64,000 nt of DNA from Bifidobacterium gallicum DSM 20093 = LMG 11596. Its GTDB lineage: Bacteria > Actinomycetota > Actinomycetes > Actinomycetales > Bifidobacteriaceae. Below are positions 51,146-60,384 of this stretch, piece by piece. The DNA lies in contig NZ_JGYW01000004.1 in the NCBI RefSeq assembly GCF_000741205.1, positions 124,001-188,000 of the forward strand. Direction: 5' to 3'. How positions within the stretch are numbered: the stretch's first letter is position 1; each line of letters opens with the position of its first letter. The translations under genes and the position numbers were made by a program. The notes beneath the pieces are model-generated. The model did not search any database, had not been told where the DNA came from, and saw only the letters and a list, made by a program, of their open reading frames with translations.

Positions 51146-51525
51146 TATGCTCCTCAGCATCAGACGGTAATCCTCGACGGTTCAGCACTGCACTTCGTCA
51201 ACCTCACCAGAATGGTATGTGCAGTAGGTGCCGGGCTGATTCATCTCGTATGAATCGTTGGAATCGTTTGCGAACCTCGCACACGCAATCCAGCGCAGCC
51301 ACCGTCGGAAAGGCACCCAGTGCCATATTCTACCTGAATATCCCTCTACTTGTTCCCAAAAGCTACAAAATTCACACCTATGACATTCCAAACCTATGCT
51401 TATCAACGTGTAAAACGATTAATCGTTGAGAAAAACACGGATCACGTCGTGAACATGAGCGATGCGCCAGTGCAATCGTGGCAGCCAGACCTTTTGCATA
51501 TGTATGTTACGTGGCTATATAAACG

Positions 51526-51564
51526 CGTGGCGGTCGGAACCTTGGGGAAGTTCCGACCGCCACG
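51526..51564 (-). terminator. Intrinsic terminator of thioredoxin gene
   Basis: Perfect 15-base arms containing GGCGGTCGGAAC and GTTCCGACCGCC with a 9-base loop; on the minus strand it continues into CGTTTATATA. It lies 36 bases after the thioredoxin stop codon. Confidence 0.85.
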
Positions 51565-51599
51565 ACATATTGGATGTGCAGACTTGAAGTCTGGAATTG

Positions 51600-51959
51600 T
51601 CAGTTCTGGGCTGCTGCCTCCGCGAGCGCCGCATCAACATCAAGCTTCTTGGCCTGCTCAATGATGCTGTCCAGATCGGCTGCACGCAGAGCGCCTGCCT
51701 GCTGGTAGACGATGTGGCCTTTCTTGGCGATCAGCAGTGTCGGCACTGCTTGGATGCCAGCTTGGTTGGCCAGGTCCTGCTGCTTGTCGATGTCGACCTT
51801 GCCGAAGTAGATGTCTGGGTTGGCGTCGCTAGCCTTGTCAAAGATCGGGCCGAATGCGCGGCACGGTCCGCACCAGGTCGCCCAGAAGTCGATGAACACG
51901 AGTTCGTTGTCTGCAATAACGCTGTCAAAAGTTTCGGAAGTAACTTCGTGAGTTGCCAT
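51600..51959 (-). CDS. trxA: Thioredoxin
   Basis: 119 residues. The active site WCGPC gives redox cysteines 30 and 33, and the cis-proline loop reads AVPTLLI. It reduces protein disulfides in the cytoplasm. ATG 51959 follows GGAGGAATC; the frame is open 49 codons further upstream but without a better start. Monocistronic, with its own terminator. Confidence 0.95.
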   Translation of the reverse strand: MATHEVTSETFDSVIADNELVFIDFWATWCGPCRAFGPIFDKASDANPDIYFGKVDIDKQQDLANQAGIQAVPTLLIAKKGHIVYQQAGALRAADLDSIIEQAKKLDVDAALAEAAAQN

Positions 51960-52294
51960 GATTCCTCCATTCATGGATCCGGCGCCCGCTATGCTGCGCT
52001 CGGGATCGAAGCTTTCATTCAACGCGACCGGCTTGCCGCGTTCCACACTTGAGTATTGAATCCCAAGCTTGGGGAAAGCTGGAGGCATCCTGCGAATCCG
52101 TCTCAAGTTTTGAAGTGTGCTGTTATATGCCTTGTTGATTGTGCATTGCGTTCAACTGCGCATATTTATCTGCCTCAACTAACCTCTGATATTTTCTTTG
52201 CTGCTTCATTGTGTAATCGGGGGGTTGGCTGTGAGGGGTTCTTGTGGGATACTGCAACGTAACAATGTGGCAGTGGCCAGTGAAGGAGTGCGGC

Positions 52295-52933
52295 ATGCGC
52301 GTGATGGGTGGGGAGATTCCGGGCGAGGATGATTTCGATGCGCCGAACGGGTCTGATGGCGGCGATTTTGGGTCGGGCGGATTCGGCGGCGACGATTACG
52401 GCAACGACTTTTTGGAGCCGGACGGTTGGCTGCCTGAATACGAACTCAATTACATTCGCACGCGCACGCCAATGCCATACGTGGTCGTCGTGCCCGTGCA
52501 TACGGACCAGCTTGGTCGTATTGAGGAAGTGGGCACGTTGCTGCGCGTCAGCGACGATGGAGCAGTTGTGGAACGTGCACTGGTTGCTGGCCGCGTGACC
52601 TATGGCGAAGAATTGCGTCATGCTGTGATGCGCCATATCACGCGTGATTTGGGTCCGTTCGCATTGCCTGCGATGCCGCATACGATGCAACCGTTCATGG
52701 TGGCCGAATACTTTCCGATGCAAGGCATCACGCCGTTCTATGACAAACGCCAACATGCCATCGCTCTGTGTTATGTCGTGACGATGACTGGCGAATGCCA
52801 GGCCAAAGACGAGACTATCGATGTGGAATGGACGCATGTGGCCAGTGATGGCATCCGTTCCATTGTGGATCAAATGCCGTATGGTCATGGTCGCATCCTG
52901 GCTCAAGCGCTGAATGACGCGGGATTGCTCTGA
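52295..52933 (+). CDS. DUF4916-type Nudix family protein
   Basis: 212 residues, ATG after AAGGAG with six-base spacing. An acidic, Gly-rich N-terminus (about 1-40, DDFDAPNGSDGGDFGSGG) precedes DGWLPEYELNYIRTRTPMPYVVVVPVH, which is typical of the actinobacterial DUF4916 relatives of Nudix hydrolases. The classical GX5EX7REUXEEXGU Nudix box is not visible, so catalytic activity is uncertain. It stands alone between the thioredoxin gene (divergent) and an alpha/beta hydrolase. Confidence 0.8.
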   Translation: MRVMGGEIPGEDDFDAPNGSDGGDFGSGGFGGDDYGNDFLEPDGWLPEYELNYIRTRTPMPYVVVVPVHTDQLGRIEEVGTLLRVSDDGAVVERALVAGRVTYGEELRHAVMRHITRDLGPFALPAMPHTMQPFMVAEYFPMQGITPFYDKRQHAIALCYVVTMTGECQAKDETIDVEWTHVASDGIRSIVDQMPYGHGRILAQALNDAGLL

Positions 52934-53204
52934 ACCATAACGATGACCATAACGGTGCCACTTGCTGGCCGACGCCGACCAAGTGGCTGCCTGCGCCATA
53001 TACCTAATACCTACGCAACATATACGCATTCGCATAGCAAACAACCCGTGTGCACGTCATGCAGCAACCCGCTCGGCTCCGCTTCTTGCGTCACCGTCCC
53101 AGCCGTCTTTTCGCGCATGCGCGTAGTGTGGAGGTAACGAAGTACGCTGGCACCGCCACGGAAAGCAATGGCGCGTGCGTGTGTTGCGGCAGGAAGGAAT
53201 GCCC

Positions 53205-54062
53205 ATGGCTGTTGAGGTTGTGAACCATATGTATCGTGAAGGCAATGAGCTGCCACTGATCCTATGCCATGGATTCCCTGTGGACCATCGCATGTGGGAT
53301 CGTTGCGCGACCTCTCTCATGGAACTGGCCGACGAACAGGAATTCGTACCCTTCCCGATTTGGGCGCCCGATATGCCCGGAGCCGGCGACGCCCCGATTG
53401 TGGACCCGGATGACGTGGGCCGCATCGCACCTGATGGCGCCTACGAAGACGCGCTTGATCTGATGGCCGACGCCTACGTGCAGATGCTGCATGATGCGGG
53501 CTATGAGCAGGCCATTTGGGCAGGGCTTTCGATGGGCGGCTACTTGGTGCTGAACATCCAACGCCGTCACCCTGAATCCGTGGCCGGTATCGCATTACTT
53601 GACACCAAAGGTGACGCTGATCGGCCGGCTGCCCGTGCGAACCGCCTGGCCATTGCCGACGAATGCGAGCGTGAGCACAGCGTGGCTCCCGTCATGTTCT
53701 TCGTGGAGCCTAATCCCAACGATTCCTCAATCAAGCGTTCGGCTGCTTATATCGAGCAGTTCAGCACGTGGATCAACGAGCAGGATCCCGAAGGCATCGC
53801 TTGGCGTGAACGCATGGCTGCGGGCCGCCCCGATTTGAACGACCAGTTCGAGCGCATCACGGCTCCGGCTGCAATCGTGTGTGGCGAACAGGATCCATCG
53901 AGTTCACCGGCCGTTATGCAACCGATGGCCGACCGCATGGTGCACACGGAGGTGACGCTTACTGCCATTGAGGATTGTGGGCATTTCAGCGCGTGGGAAC
54001 ACCCTGAAGATGTGGCCGACGCGTTGCTCGCACTCGTGCGCCGCGTCCGCGACGCCCGATGA
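53205..54062 (+). CDS. Alpha/beta hydrolase
   Basis: 285 residues. LILCHGFPVDHRMWD forms the oxyanion region, WAGLSMGGYL carries the nucleophile Ser (GLSMG), an Asp lies in CGEQDPSS and the His in DCGHFSAWEHPE, giving a full catalytic triad. Substrate unknown; the family includes esterases and lipases of small molecules. ATG 53205 follows GGAAGGA; ATG 53199 lies inside that spacing. The next gene, nudC, begins about 50 bases after its stop and is probably co-transcribed. Confidence 0.88.
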   Translation: MAVEVVNHMYREGNELPLILCHGFPVDHRMWDRCATSLMELADEQEFVPFPIWAPDMPGAGDAPIVDPDDVGRIAPDGAYEDALDLMADAYVQMLHDAGYEQAIWAGLSMGGYLVLNIQRRHPESVAGIALLDTKGDADRPAARANRLAIADECEREHSVAPVMFFVEPNPNDSSIKRSAAYIEQFSTWINEQDPEGIAWRERMAAGRPDLNDQFERITAPAAIVCGEQDPSSSPAVMQPMADRMVHTEVTLTAIEDCGHFSAWEHPEDVADALLALVRRVRDAR

Positions 54063-54113
54063 GCGGTCAGATCGGCAAGAAGTCAGTCCTGCAAGCAATC
54101 AAGGAGTATGGCT

Positions 54114-55223
54114 ATGACGTTGTTTTCCCCGTTGGCATTGACGCCCGCGCTGCCATTGCTGCCGCTGGCCCAAGGCGACATTGATTACGAGATTGAGCGC
54201 CGTGAGCAAGACGGCATTATTGAAGAACTGCTCGCCAGCCCGCATACGCAGGTCATGCTCGTGCGCAACGGTTTGGTGGCCGTGCCGCAAGGCTCCAGCC
54301 GCCAGCCACGCATACACTTGGCCACCGTGCCGGCCCAGTATGTGGCACGAGCGTATGAAACGCTGTGCCAGGACCTGCATGTACGTATCCCGGCCATCTT
54401 CCTGGGTTCCTACGGCACCGCCGCGGACGCCGGGCGCGTGGTGGCCCTCGATTTGACAGCGCTGGATTTGACGACTCGGGATTCCGCATTCCTGGACTCA
54501 CCGGACTCACTAGACTCACCGGATTCGCCAGTGCAACCGCTGCCTGTAGACAGGTTCGCGGCGCTGCGTGCCGATGCGCAGGTGCTTGTGGAAGCCTGCA
54601 GCAAGTTCGAGTGGATTGATTTGCGCACGTTTGTGCCGCGTGCGAGCGCGCGTGAAATCGGGCAGGCCACGTCGGCGATCAGTGTGGCCAACTGGCAGGA
54701 TTCGCAGCGGTATTGTCCGGCTTGCGCGGCACCTACCGCAATTATTCACGCGGGCTGGGCGCAACGCTGCACGAATCCTGACGATGGCCGTGAACTGTTT
54801 CCGCGCGTGGAACCGGCCGTAATCACGGCCGTCGTGGACCATGGGGACCGTCTGCTGCTGCAGCACAACAGCGCATGGAGCAATCCGCTGTTGTATTCGG
54901 TATCGGCAGGCTTTGTGGAAGCTGGCGAGAGCTTGGAACATGCTGTGCGGCGCGAGACGCTTGAGGAAACGGGCATTGCGCTTGGTGAGGTCAAGTATTT
55001 GGGTTCCCAGCCGTGGCCATATCCGGGTTCGCTGATGATGGCGTTCAAAGCTGTGGCCAATACGACTGACATTCAGGTGGACGGTCAGGAAACAGTGGAC
55101 GCCCAGTGGATGACGCGTGACGAGTATCGCAACGCGCTGATCATGGGACGCATGGAACCGCCCGTCAAAGCGGCCATTGCGCGTGTCATGATTGAACAGT
55201 GGCTCGGTCACGCCATCGACTGA
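54114..55223 (+). CDS. nudC: NAD(+) diphosphatase, NudC type
   Basis: 369 residues. The Nudix box GFVEAGESLEHAVRRETLEETGI is complete and is followed by SQPWPYPGSLMMAF, the motif that separates NADH pyrophosphatases from other Nudix proteins. It splits NAD(H) into NMN(H) and AMP and may de-cap NAD-RNA. The zinc ribbon has CPAC and one further Cys, but the fourth ligand place reads TNPDDG. A low-complexity insert rich in Asp-Ser-Pro (about residues 125-143) separates the N-terminal domain from the rest. ATG 54114 was preferred to 54108 because AAGGAG ends only one base before the latter. Confidence 0.92.
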   Translation: MTLFSPLALTPALPLLPLAQGDIDYEIERREQDGIIEELLASPHTQVMLVRNGLVAVPQGSSRQPRIHLATVPAQYVARAYETLCQDLHVRIPAIFLGSYGTAADAGRVVALDLTALDLTTRDSAFLDSPDSLDSPDSPVQPLPVDRFAALRADAQVLVEACSKFEWIDLRTFVPRASAREIGQATSAISVANWQDSQRYCPACAAPTAIIHAGWAQRCTNPDDGRELFPRVEPAVITAVVDHGDRLLLQHNSAWSNPLLYSVSAGFVEAGESLEHAVRRETLEETGIALGEVKYLGSQPWPYPGSLMMAFKAVANTTDIQVDGQETVDAQWMTRDEYRNALIMGRMEPPVKAAIARVMIEQWLGHAID

Positions 55224-55369
55224 AGCGCGGCCACTGCGTTTATACTCGTGCATACCGCGCACAGTATGAGTGAAACGTTCGTGAAACACGGTGGCTCCCG
55301 CCAGACCTCGGCTGCATACACCACTTACCAACCCTCCAACAGAACCGATCCAACAGAAAGGCAACGACC

Positions 55370-55762
55370 ATGACCGACAACAAACCGCGCCTCGACATTC
55401 CCGATGACCTTGAATACTCCGACGACCACGTGTGGGTGAACGCCGAAGACGAACCCGCTGTGCTCGGCATCACTGAATACGCGGCCGAACAGATGGGCAG
55501 CCTCGTGTTCGTGGATCTGCCCGACGTAGGCACGCATATCAACAGCGGCGACGACCTGGCCCAGGTCGAATCGGCCAAAACCGTGCAGCCCGTCATCAGT
55601 CCCGTCGCCGGCACAGTCAAATACGTCAACCGTGCGCTCGAAACCGATGCGGAAATCATCAATGAGGACCCGTATGGCGAAGGCTGGATTGTCAAGATGG
55701 AGCTTGACGATGACCAACCCGATTTGCTGGCCGCTGAACAATACGCCGCTCTGCTTAAGTGA
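55370..55762 (+). CDS. gcvH: Glycine cleavage system H-like lipoyl protein
   Basis: 130 residues with the H-protein fold: EYSDDHVWV near the start, GITEYAAEQMGSLVFVDLP, and the lipoylation site ESAKTV with Lys70. H protein carries the aminomethyl group between P, T and L proteins. No gcvP, gcvT or lipoate ligase gene is in the window, so it may be an orphan with another lipoyl-dependent role. AGAAAGGCAACG lies before the ATG. It sits between nudC and the App1-like gene, all on the plus strand. Confidence 0.93.
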   Translation: MTDNKPRLDIPDDLEYSDDHVWVNAEDEPAVLGITEYAAEQMGSLVFVDLPDVGTHINSGDDLAQVESAKTVQPVISPVAGTVKYVNRALETDAEIINEDPYGEGWIVKMELDDDQPDLLAAEQYAALLK

Positions 55763-55877
55763 TTCTTAAGCGATTACTGTCCAGTACCGCCCAGTAATTC
55801 CATTCGTGCAATTACGCCCGTGTAATTACATCCGTGCAATGATGGAATGACATCCATGCAAGGGGAGGATGATCCGA

Positions 55878-57278
55878 GTGAAACAGAGTGTGACCACACA
55901 AGACAAGCGGATCCTCGAACGCGCCATCGAGCATGAGCAAAGCCATGCCACCAACAGCGACGAGCAGGCTCCCGCCGTCGCGCTGCCGACCACGTCGGTG
56001 GCCACGGCCATTGACGATGTGCAACTCGCGTCGCCTGAGCAGCGGCGTGCATCCATGATGTCGCACCGCGCGGCCGCCTATTTGACCACGAGCGACACGT
56101 TGCGTCGCGCACGGCGCAAACTCGGCGGCGTCAAACGCCTGGTCCGCAAGGCCATCATCAAAGTGTTCGGCATCTGGACGCGCTTTTCCACGTCATACGT
56201 GCAGCGCATGGGCTGGTATCCCGTGGTCAAGCCGTACGTGGGTTACGGCACTGAGGAATATTCGCGCTTGATTTGCCGCACCGTCTACGCGCCGCGCAAC
56301 GCCGACCCGCACCGTCCCGTACGTGGCATCCGCGCGATGCTCGAGGTGCCGGCTCCCGGCGAATGCGTGCGTTTGTCAATTGACGGCACCAAACTGCGCA
56401 CAATTCAGCTTGGTTCGATTGAAGTGTTCGAACGCAACAATCCCACACGCACACGCACGTCGGATTATGCGATTTCCGATGCAGCTGGCTACCTCGATTT
56501 GCTCGCCGAATATCCGCTCGAACCCGGCGTACACACGATGACATGCCGTGTGCCGCATCGCAAGCCCGTCACCTCCGAGCTGTTCACAATCCGGGAACAC
56601 TGCAAAGTCGGCATCATTTCCGACATTGACGACACGATCATGGTCACGCAAGTGCCCACGCTGTGGAAGGCTGCTTACAATCTGCTGCTGATGAGCCCGC
56701 GCAAACGCGCGAGTGTGCCCGGCATGGCCGTGATGTACAACAAACTGCACCACATGTTCCCGCAGGCCCCGTTCTTTTACCTGTCCACGTCGCCGTGGAA
56801 CGTGGAGAGCCAGATCCGCGGGTTCATCAACGATTACGGGTTCCCCGACGGCCCGCTGCTGCTGCGCGACCTTGACCCGCGTCCCAAAACATTCATCCCG
56901 TCAGGCGTGACGCACAAACTCGAGTATGTGGACCAACTCATGGCCGACTTTCCCGACATGCGTTTCATTCTGCTCGGCGACGACGGTCAAAAAGACCCGA
57001 CGACGTACGCCACAATCGCCAGTCGCTACCCGGGTCGCGTGTTGGCAATTGGCATCCGTCAGCTTTCCGTGCGTGAAGCTTCGGGCGGCATGACGATTTC
57101 GGTCATGCGCGGCACCGCATCCACGCAGCCGATGCCCGAGACGGACGTGCCCGTGTTCAGCGGCGCCACGGGCGTCAACATCATGAAAACAATGCTGCCC
57201 TACCTTGAGCAGTTCGTTGAGGACCCCGACCAGCCCGCGTCCGAGCAGCCCGCGTCCGACCAGCCCGCTTCGAACTAA
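55878..57278 (+). CDS. App1-type phosphatase domain protein (DUF2183)
   Basis: 466 residues. GTG 55878 follows GGGGAGG by nine bases; the ATG at 55869 directly abuts the ribosome site. After a polar N-terminus and a beta-rich part (RMGWYPVVKPYVGYGTEE), the DUF2183 catalytic core has SDIDDTIMVT (DxDxT of the HAD phosphatases), FFYLSTSPWN and LLGDDGQKDP. Yeast App1 is a phosphatidate phosphatase; the substrate here is unknown. The protein ends in short repeats of the type QPASE/QPASD/QPASN, and the same slippage-prone pattern runs on past the stop codon. Confidence 0.87.
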   Translation: MKQSVTTQDKRILERAIEHEQSHATNSDEQAPAVALPTTSVATAIDDVQLASPEQRRASMMSHRAAAYLTTSDTLRRARRKLGGVKRLVRKAIIKVFGIWTRFSTSYVQRMGWYPVVKPYVGYGTEEYSRLICRTVYAPRNADPHRPVRGIRAMLEVPAPGECVRLSIDGTKLRTIQLGSIEVFERNNPTRTRTSDYAISDAAGYLDLLAEYPLEPGVHTMTCRVPHRKPVTSELFTIREHCKVGIISDIDDTIMVTQVPTLWKAAYNLLLMSPRKRASVPGMAVMYNKLHHMFPQAPFFYLSTSPWNVESQIRGFINDYGFPDGPLLLRDLDPRPKTFIPSGVTHKLEYVDQLMADFPDMRFILLGDDGQKDPTTYATIASRYPGRVLAIGIRQLSVREASGGMTISVMRGTASTQPMPETDVPVFSGATGVNIMKTMLPYLEQFVEDPDQPASEQPASDQPASN

Positions 57279-57482
57279 CTCACTGCCAACCAGCCCATCT
57301 CCAACTGGTGCGCTTCTATTCGCTGCGCTGGTATCCGTTCCACTTCGAGCTAGCTCACTGCCATCCGGTCCACCGCTGTCCGGTCCACCGCTGTCCCGTG
57401 CGCTCGGCTCGGCGCTGGTTGCACTTCCGTAGCGCCCGTTTGCTTCGGGCTTGCGGGCGCGCGGCCGCGCTATAATCCCGGC

Positions 57483-60050
57483 ATGACTGAAAATGCCGAG
57501 GACGCGCTGTTCCACCCTGCTTGTGAGCCTTCTGATTCTTCCCTAGCCACGACTTCTTCCCTAGCTGCAACTTCTTCCTGTACGACCGATTCTTCAACGG
57601 ATCCGGCAGCGTTGGCAGTGCCGCAGGCCGCGCGTCACGGCGAGCCGCGCACGTTCCACGGCGACACGTTCATCGACGATTTCGCTTGGATGCGTCACAA
57701 AGACTCTCCGGAGGTGGCGAAATATGTGGCCGAGCAGAACGCGTACTGTGACGCGCGCACCGCGCATCTGGGGACATTGCGTGCCACACTGCTCGACGAG
57801 TTCCGCTCTCACGTGCAAGAAACTGACCTGTCGGTGCCGACGCGTATCGACGACTACTGGTATTTCACACGCACGCAGGAGGGCAGCCAGTACGCCGTGC
57901 AATGCCGTCTGCCGATCCGCGGCGCCGACGACTGGGACGCGCCCGTCATCGACCCTGCGTCCGCTCCGGGTTCGCTCGACGGCGAGGAGATTGTGTTCGA
58001 TATGAACGCCGAGGCCGAAGGTCACGACTTCTTCCGTTTGGGAGGCATGGATCTCTCGCGTGACGGCCGTTTCATGCTCTACGGCGTGGACACGACCGGC
58101 GCTGAACGGTATGATTTCCGCATTCGCGACCTGTGGCAATCCGACGCCACGCAACGCGACCTTCCCGATTTGCTGCCCGGCATCTGCGGAGCCTGTTTGA
58201 CGCCAGATGCGCAATGGGTGTTCTATTCGGTGCTCGACGACGCATGGCGCCCCTACGCCGTGATGCGCCACCGCGTGGGCACCGATGTCAGCGAAGATGT
58301 GGAAGTGTTCCACGAACACGATGAACGCTTCTGGTGTGGCGTGGGTCTGTCATTCGACGAACGTCACATTGTGATCGGCACAGGGTCGAAAACCTCAACC
58401 GAAGTGCTGATGCTGCCGATTGACGATCCGACCGGCGAATTCCAAGTGTTCATCGCACGCCAACCCGACGTGGAATACGACGTGAGTTTCGCCTGTTTCG
58501 AGCAGGCCGGCGCACCTGATGCCAACGGCCAACGCGCCGACATTCCGCTGGCCATCGTCTATCACAATGCGAACAACCCGAACTTTGAAATCGACGTGAT
58601 CGACATGCGCGACCACAAACCGCCATACACGCTTGGCGAAGGTGTGCGCGTAGCTGTCGGATCGCCCTACGGGTGCGAACAAGGTGACCTCGTGGTCGAA
58701 GGCGCCTCACACGAACCCATAGCCACACCTTGGAGCGTGGACACGAACCCCGCCATTTTGCAAGGCGCCAAAGGTCTGGGCATTGAAGGCATTGCGATAC
58801 ACCGCCATTTTGTGGCGCTGTCATACCGTGAGTCGGGCGTGCCACATCTGGCCGTATGCGCCAAAGATGATGCGGCGCAGGACTTTGTGGAGGGGCGGCC
58901 GTGGCGATTTACGGAGGTTGTGCCCCCTACGCTTGATGTGGACACATGCGACGATGCGACGGCCACTGAGGAAATGGCGGAAATAACCAAGAAACTCAAC
59001 CTCACCACGCAACGTCTGTACTCGATCGGGGCGGGCGGCAACCCGAACTATGACGCGCCGCGCATGCGATACTCGTTCGGCTCGTACACGCGGCCGAGCG
59101 AACTGCACGAACTTGACGTGCGCACGGGCGAGGACCGGCTGCTCAAGCGCGCGAACGTGCTCGGCGGGTTTGATGCGCGCGACTACACGGAAGCGCGCGC
59201 GTGGGTGGACGTGCGTGACGGCGAGCGCGTGCCCGTCTCGCTCGTGTGGAAGCGCGGGCAGCTCAAAGCTGGCATGCCGATGTTTGTGATCGGCTACGGG
59301 GCTTACGAAATCAGTTCTGATCCGGGATTTTCGGTGTCGCGACTGAGCATGCTCGACCGCGGCGTGCTCTATGCCGTGCCGCACGTGCGCGGCGGTGGCG
59401 AAATGGGGCGCGCCTGGTACGAGCAGGGCCGCATGCTGAACAAAAAGCACACGTTCGAGGATTTTGTGGACGTGACGGCGGCGCTTGAAGACAGCGGACT
59501 TGCCGACACGGCGCGCACGGTGGCCAACGGCGGCTCAGCTGGCGGCCTGCTGATGGGTGCGATCGCGAACATGGCTCCCGAACGGTACGCGGGCATTGAA
59601 GCCGACGTGCCGTTTGTGGACGCGCTGACGTCGATCCTCGACCCGTCGTTGCCGTTGACGGTGACCGAGTGGGACGAGTGGGGCGACCCGCTGCATGATG
59701 CGGAGGTCTACCGCTATATGAAGTCGTACTCGCCGTATGAGAACGCGCCGTTGCCGAGGGAGAAGACGAGTTCTGCGGAAGGTGAGGCTGATTGCGCAGA
59801 TGAGGCTGGAGCTGGCGCCGGGCGTGTGGTGTACCCGAAGATTTTTGTGACGACGTCGATGAACGATACGCGCGTGATGGTGGCCGAACCGCTCAAATGG
59901 GTGGCGCGTCTGCAGGCGGCCGGCGTGGACGCGATCATGAAAATCGAGGTGCAGGCGGGTCACGGCGGCACGACGGGACGCTACAAGCAGTGGGAGGAAG
60001 TCTGCTTTGAAAACGCCTGGTGCTTGGATGTGATGGGCATCGAGCGGTAG
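57483..60050 (+). CDS. ptrB: Oligopeptidase B-type S9 serine peptidase
   Basis: 855 residues: a beta-propeller domain (about 100-500) and an alpha/beta hydrolase domain with Ser685 (NGGSAGGLL), Asp795 (TSMNDTRV) and His827 (AGHGGTTGRY). The family cuts short peptides after basic residues in the cytoplasm. The first ~45 residues are a Ser/Thr/Ala-rich extension before the usual ARHGEPRTFHGDTFIDDFAWM start, and an acidic insert lies at about 760-780. No signal peptide. No clear ribosome site precedes the ATG, whose start follows AATCCCGGC; a leaderless transcript is possible. Confidence 0.93.
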   Translation: MTENAEDALFHPACEPSDSSLATTSSLAATSSCTTDSSTDPAALAVPQAARHGEPRTFHGDTFIDDFAWMRHKDSPEVAKYVAEQNAYCDARTAHLGTLRATLLDEFRSHVQETDLSVPTRIDDYWYFTRTQEGSQYAVQCRLPIRGADDWDAPVIDPASAPGSLDGEEIVFDMNAEAEGHDFFRLGGMDLSRDGRFMLYGVDTTGAERYDFRIRDLWQSDATQRDLPDLLPGICGACLTPDAQWVFYSVLDDAWRPYAVMRHRVGTDVSEDVEVFHEHDERFWCGVGLSFDERHIVIGTGSKTSTEVLMLPIDDPTGEFQVFIARQPDVEYDVSFACFEQAGAPDANGQRADIPLAIVYHNANNPNFEIDVIDMRDHKPPYTLGEGVRVAVGSPYGCEQGDLVVEGASHEPIATPWSVDTNPAILQGAKGLGIEGIAIHRHFVALSYRESGVPHLAVCAKDDAAQDFVEGRPWRFTEVVPPTLDVDTCDDATATEEMAEITKKLNLTTQRLYSIGAGGNPNYDAPRMRYSFGSYTRPSELHELDVRTGEDRLLKRANVLGGFDARDYTEARAWVDVRDGERVPVSLVWKRGQLKAGMPMFVIGYGAYEISSDPGFSVSRLSMLDRGVLYAVPHVRGGGEMGRAWYEQGRMLNKKHTFEDFVDVTAALEDSGLADTARTVANGGSAGGLLMGAIANMAPERYAGIEADVPFVDALTSILDPSLPLTVTEWDEWGDPLHDAEVYRYMKSYSPYENAPLPREKTSSAEGEADCADEAGAGAGRVVYPKIFVTTSMNDTRVMVAEPLKWVARLQAAGVDAIMKIEVQAGHGGTTGRYKQWEEVCFENAWCLDVMGIER

Positions 60051-60084
60051 GGGCGCGGTGTGGGCGGCGGGGCGTGACGAGCTG

Positions 60085-60156
60085 TGACTGGCGTGTGCTG
60101 CTGCGGGGCGGGCGGTGTCTGGCGTGTGCTGGCGTGACTGGCGTGTGCTGCTGCGG
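60085..60156 (+). repeat. Two 22-bp direct repeats, 50 bp apart
   Basis: The sequence TGACTGGCGTGTGCTGCTGC plus two G occurs at 60085-60106 and again at 60135-60156, with further GGCGTGTGCTGGCGTG between them. The gap 60051-60384 between ptrB and leuB is GC-rich, with many such GCGTG and GCTGC motifs, and holds no gene I can support. TACAAT at 60333-60338 may be the -10 of the leuB promoter. Confidence 0.6.
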
Positions 60157-60384
60157 ATGCAGTGTGACGGCCGGAAGAGTCGAGCGTGGCGGGTTGAACG
60201 CGGCGGTCCGCACGCGCTGGACACGGCGAGCGTGACGTGACGGGTGCTGCGGGTGCTGCGAGCATGGTGTGACGGGCGCGAATGTGACGGGCTGACGTTC
60301 CACGATGTGAGAGCTTTGCGGGATTCGTTTCATACAATGAGCGATTGTGCAGCCCCCCGAATCGGCGCGTGTAGTCTCGCCCCT

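Noticed and set aside
51146-51525. c-di-AMP (ydaO-type) riboswitch before the Rpf-like gene
   Set aside because: Such riboswitches precede rpf genes in other actinobacteria, but I could not find the conserved core sequence in the leader here.
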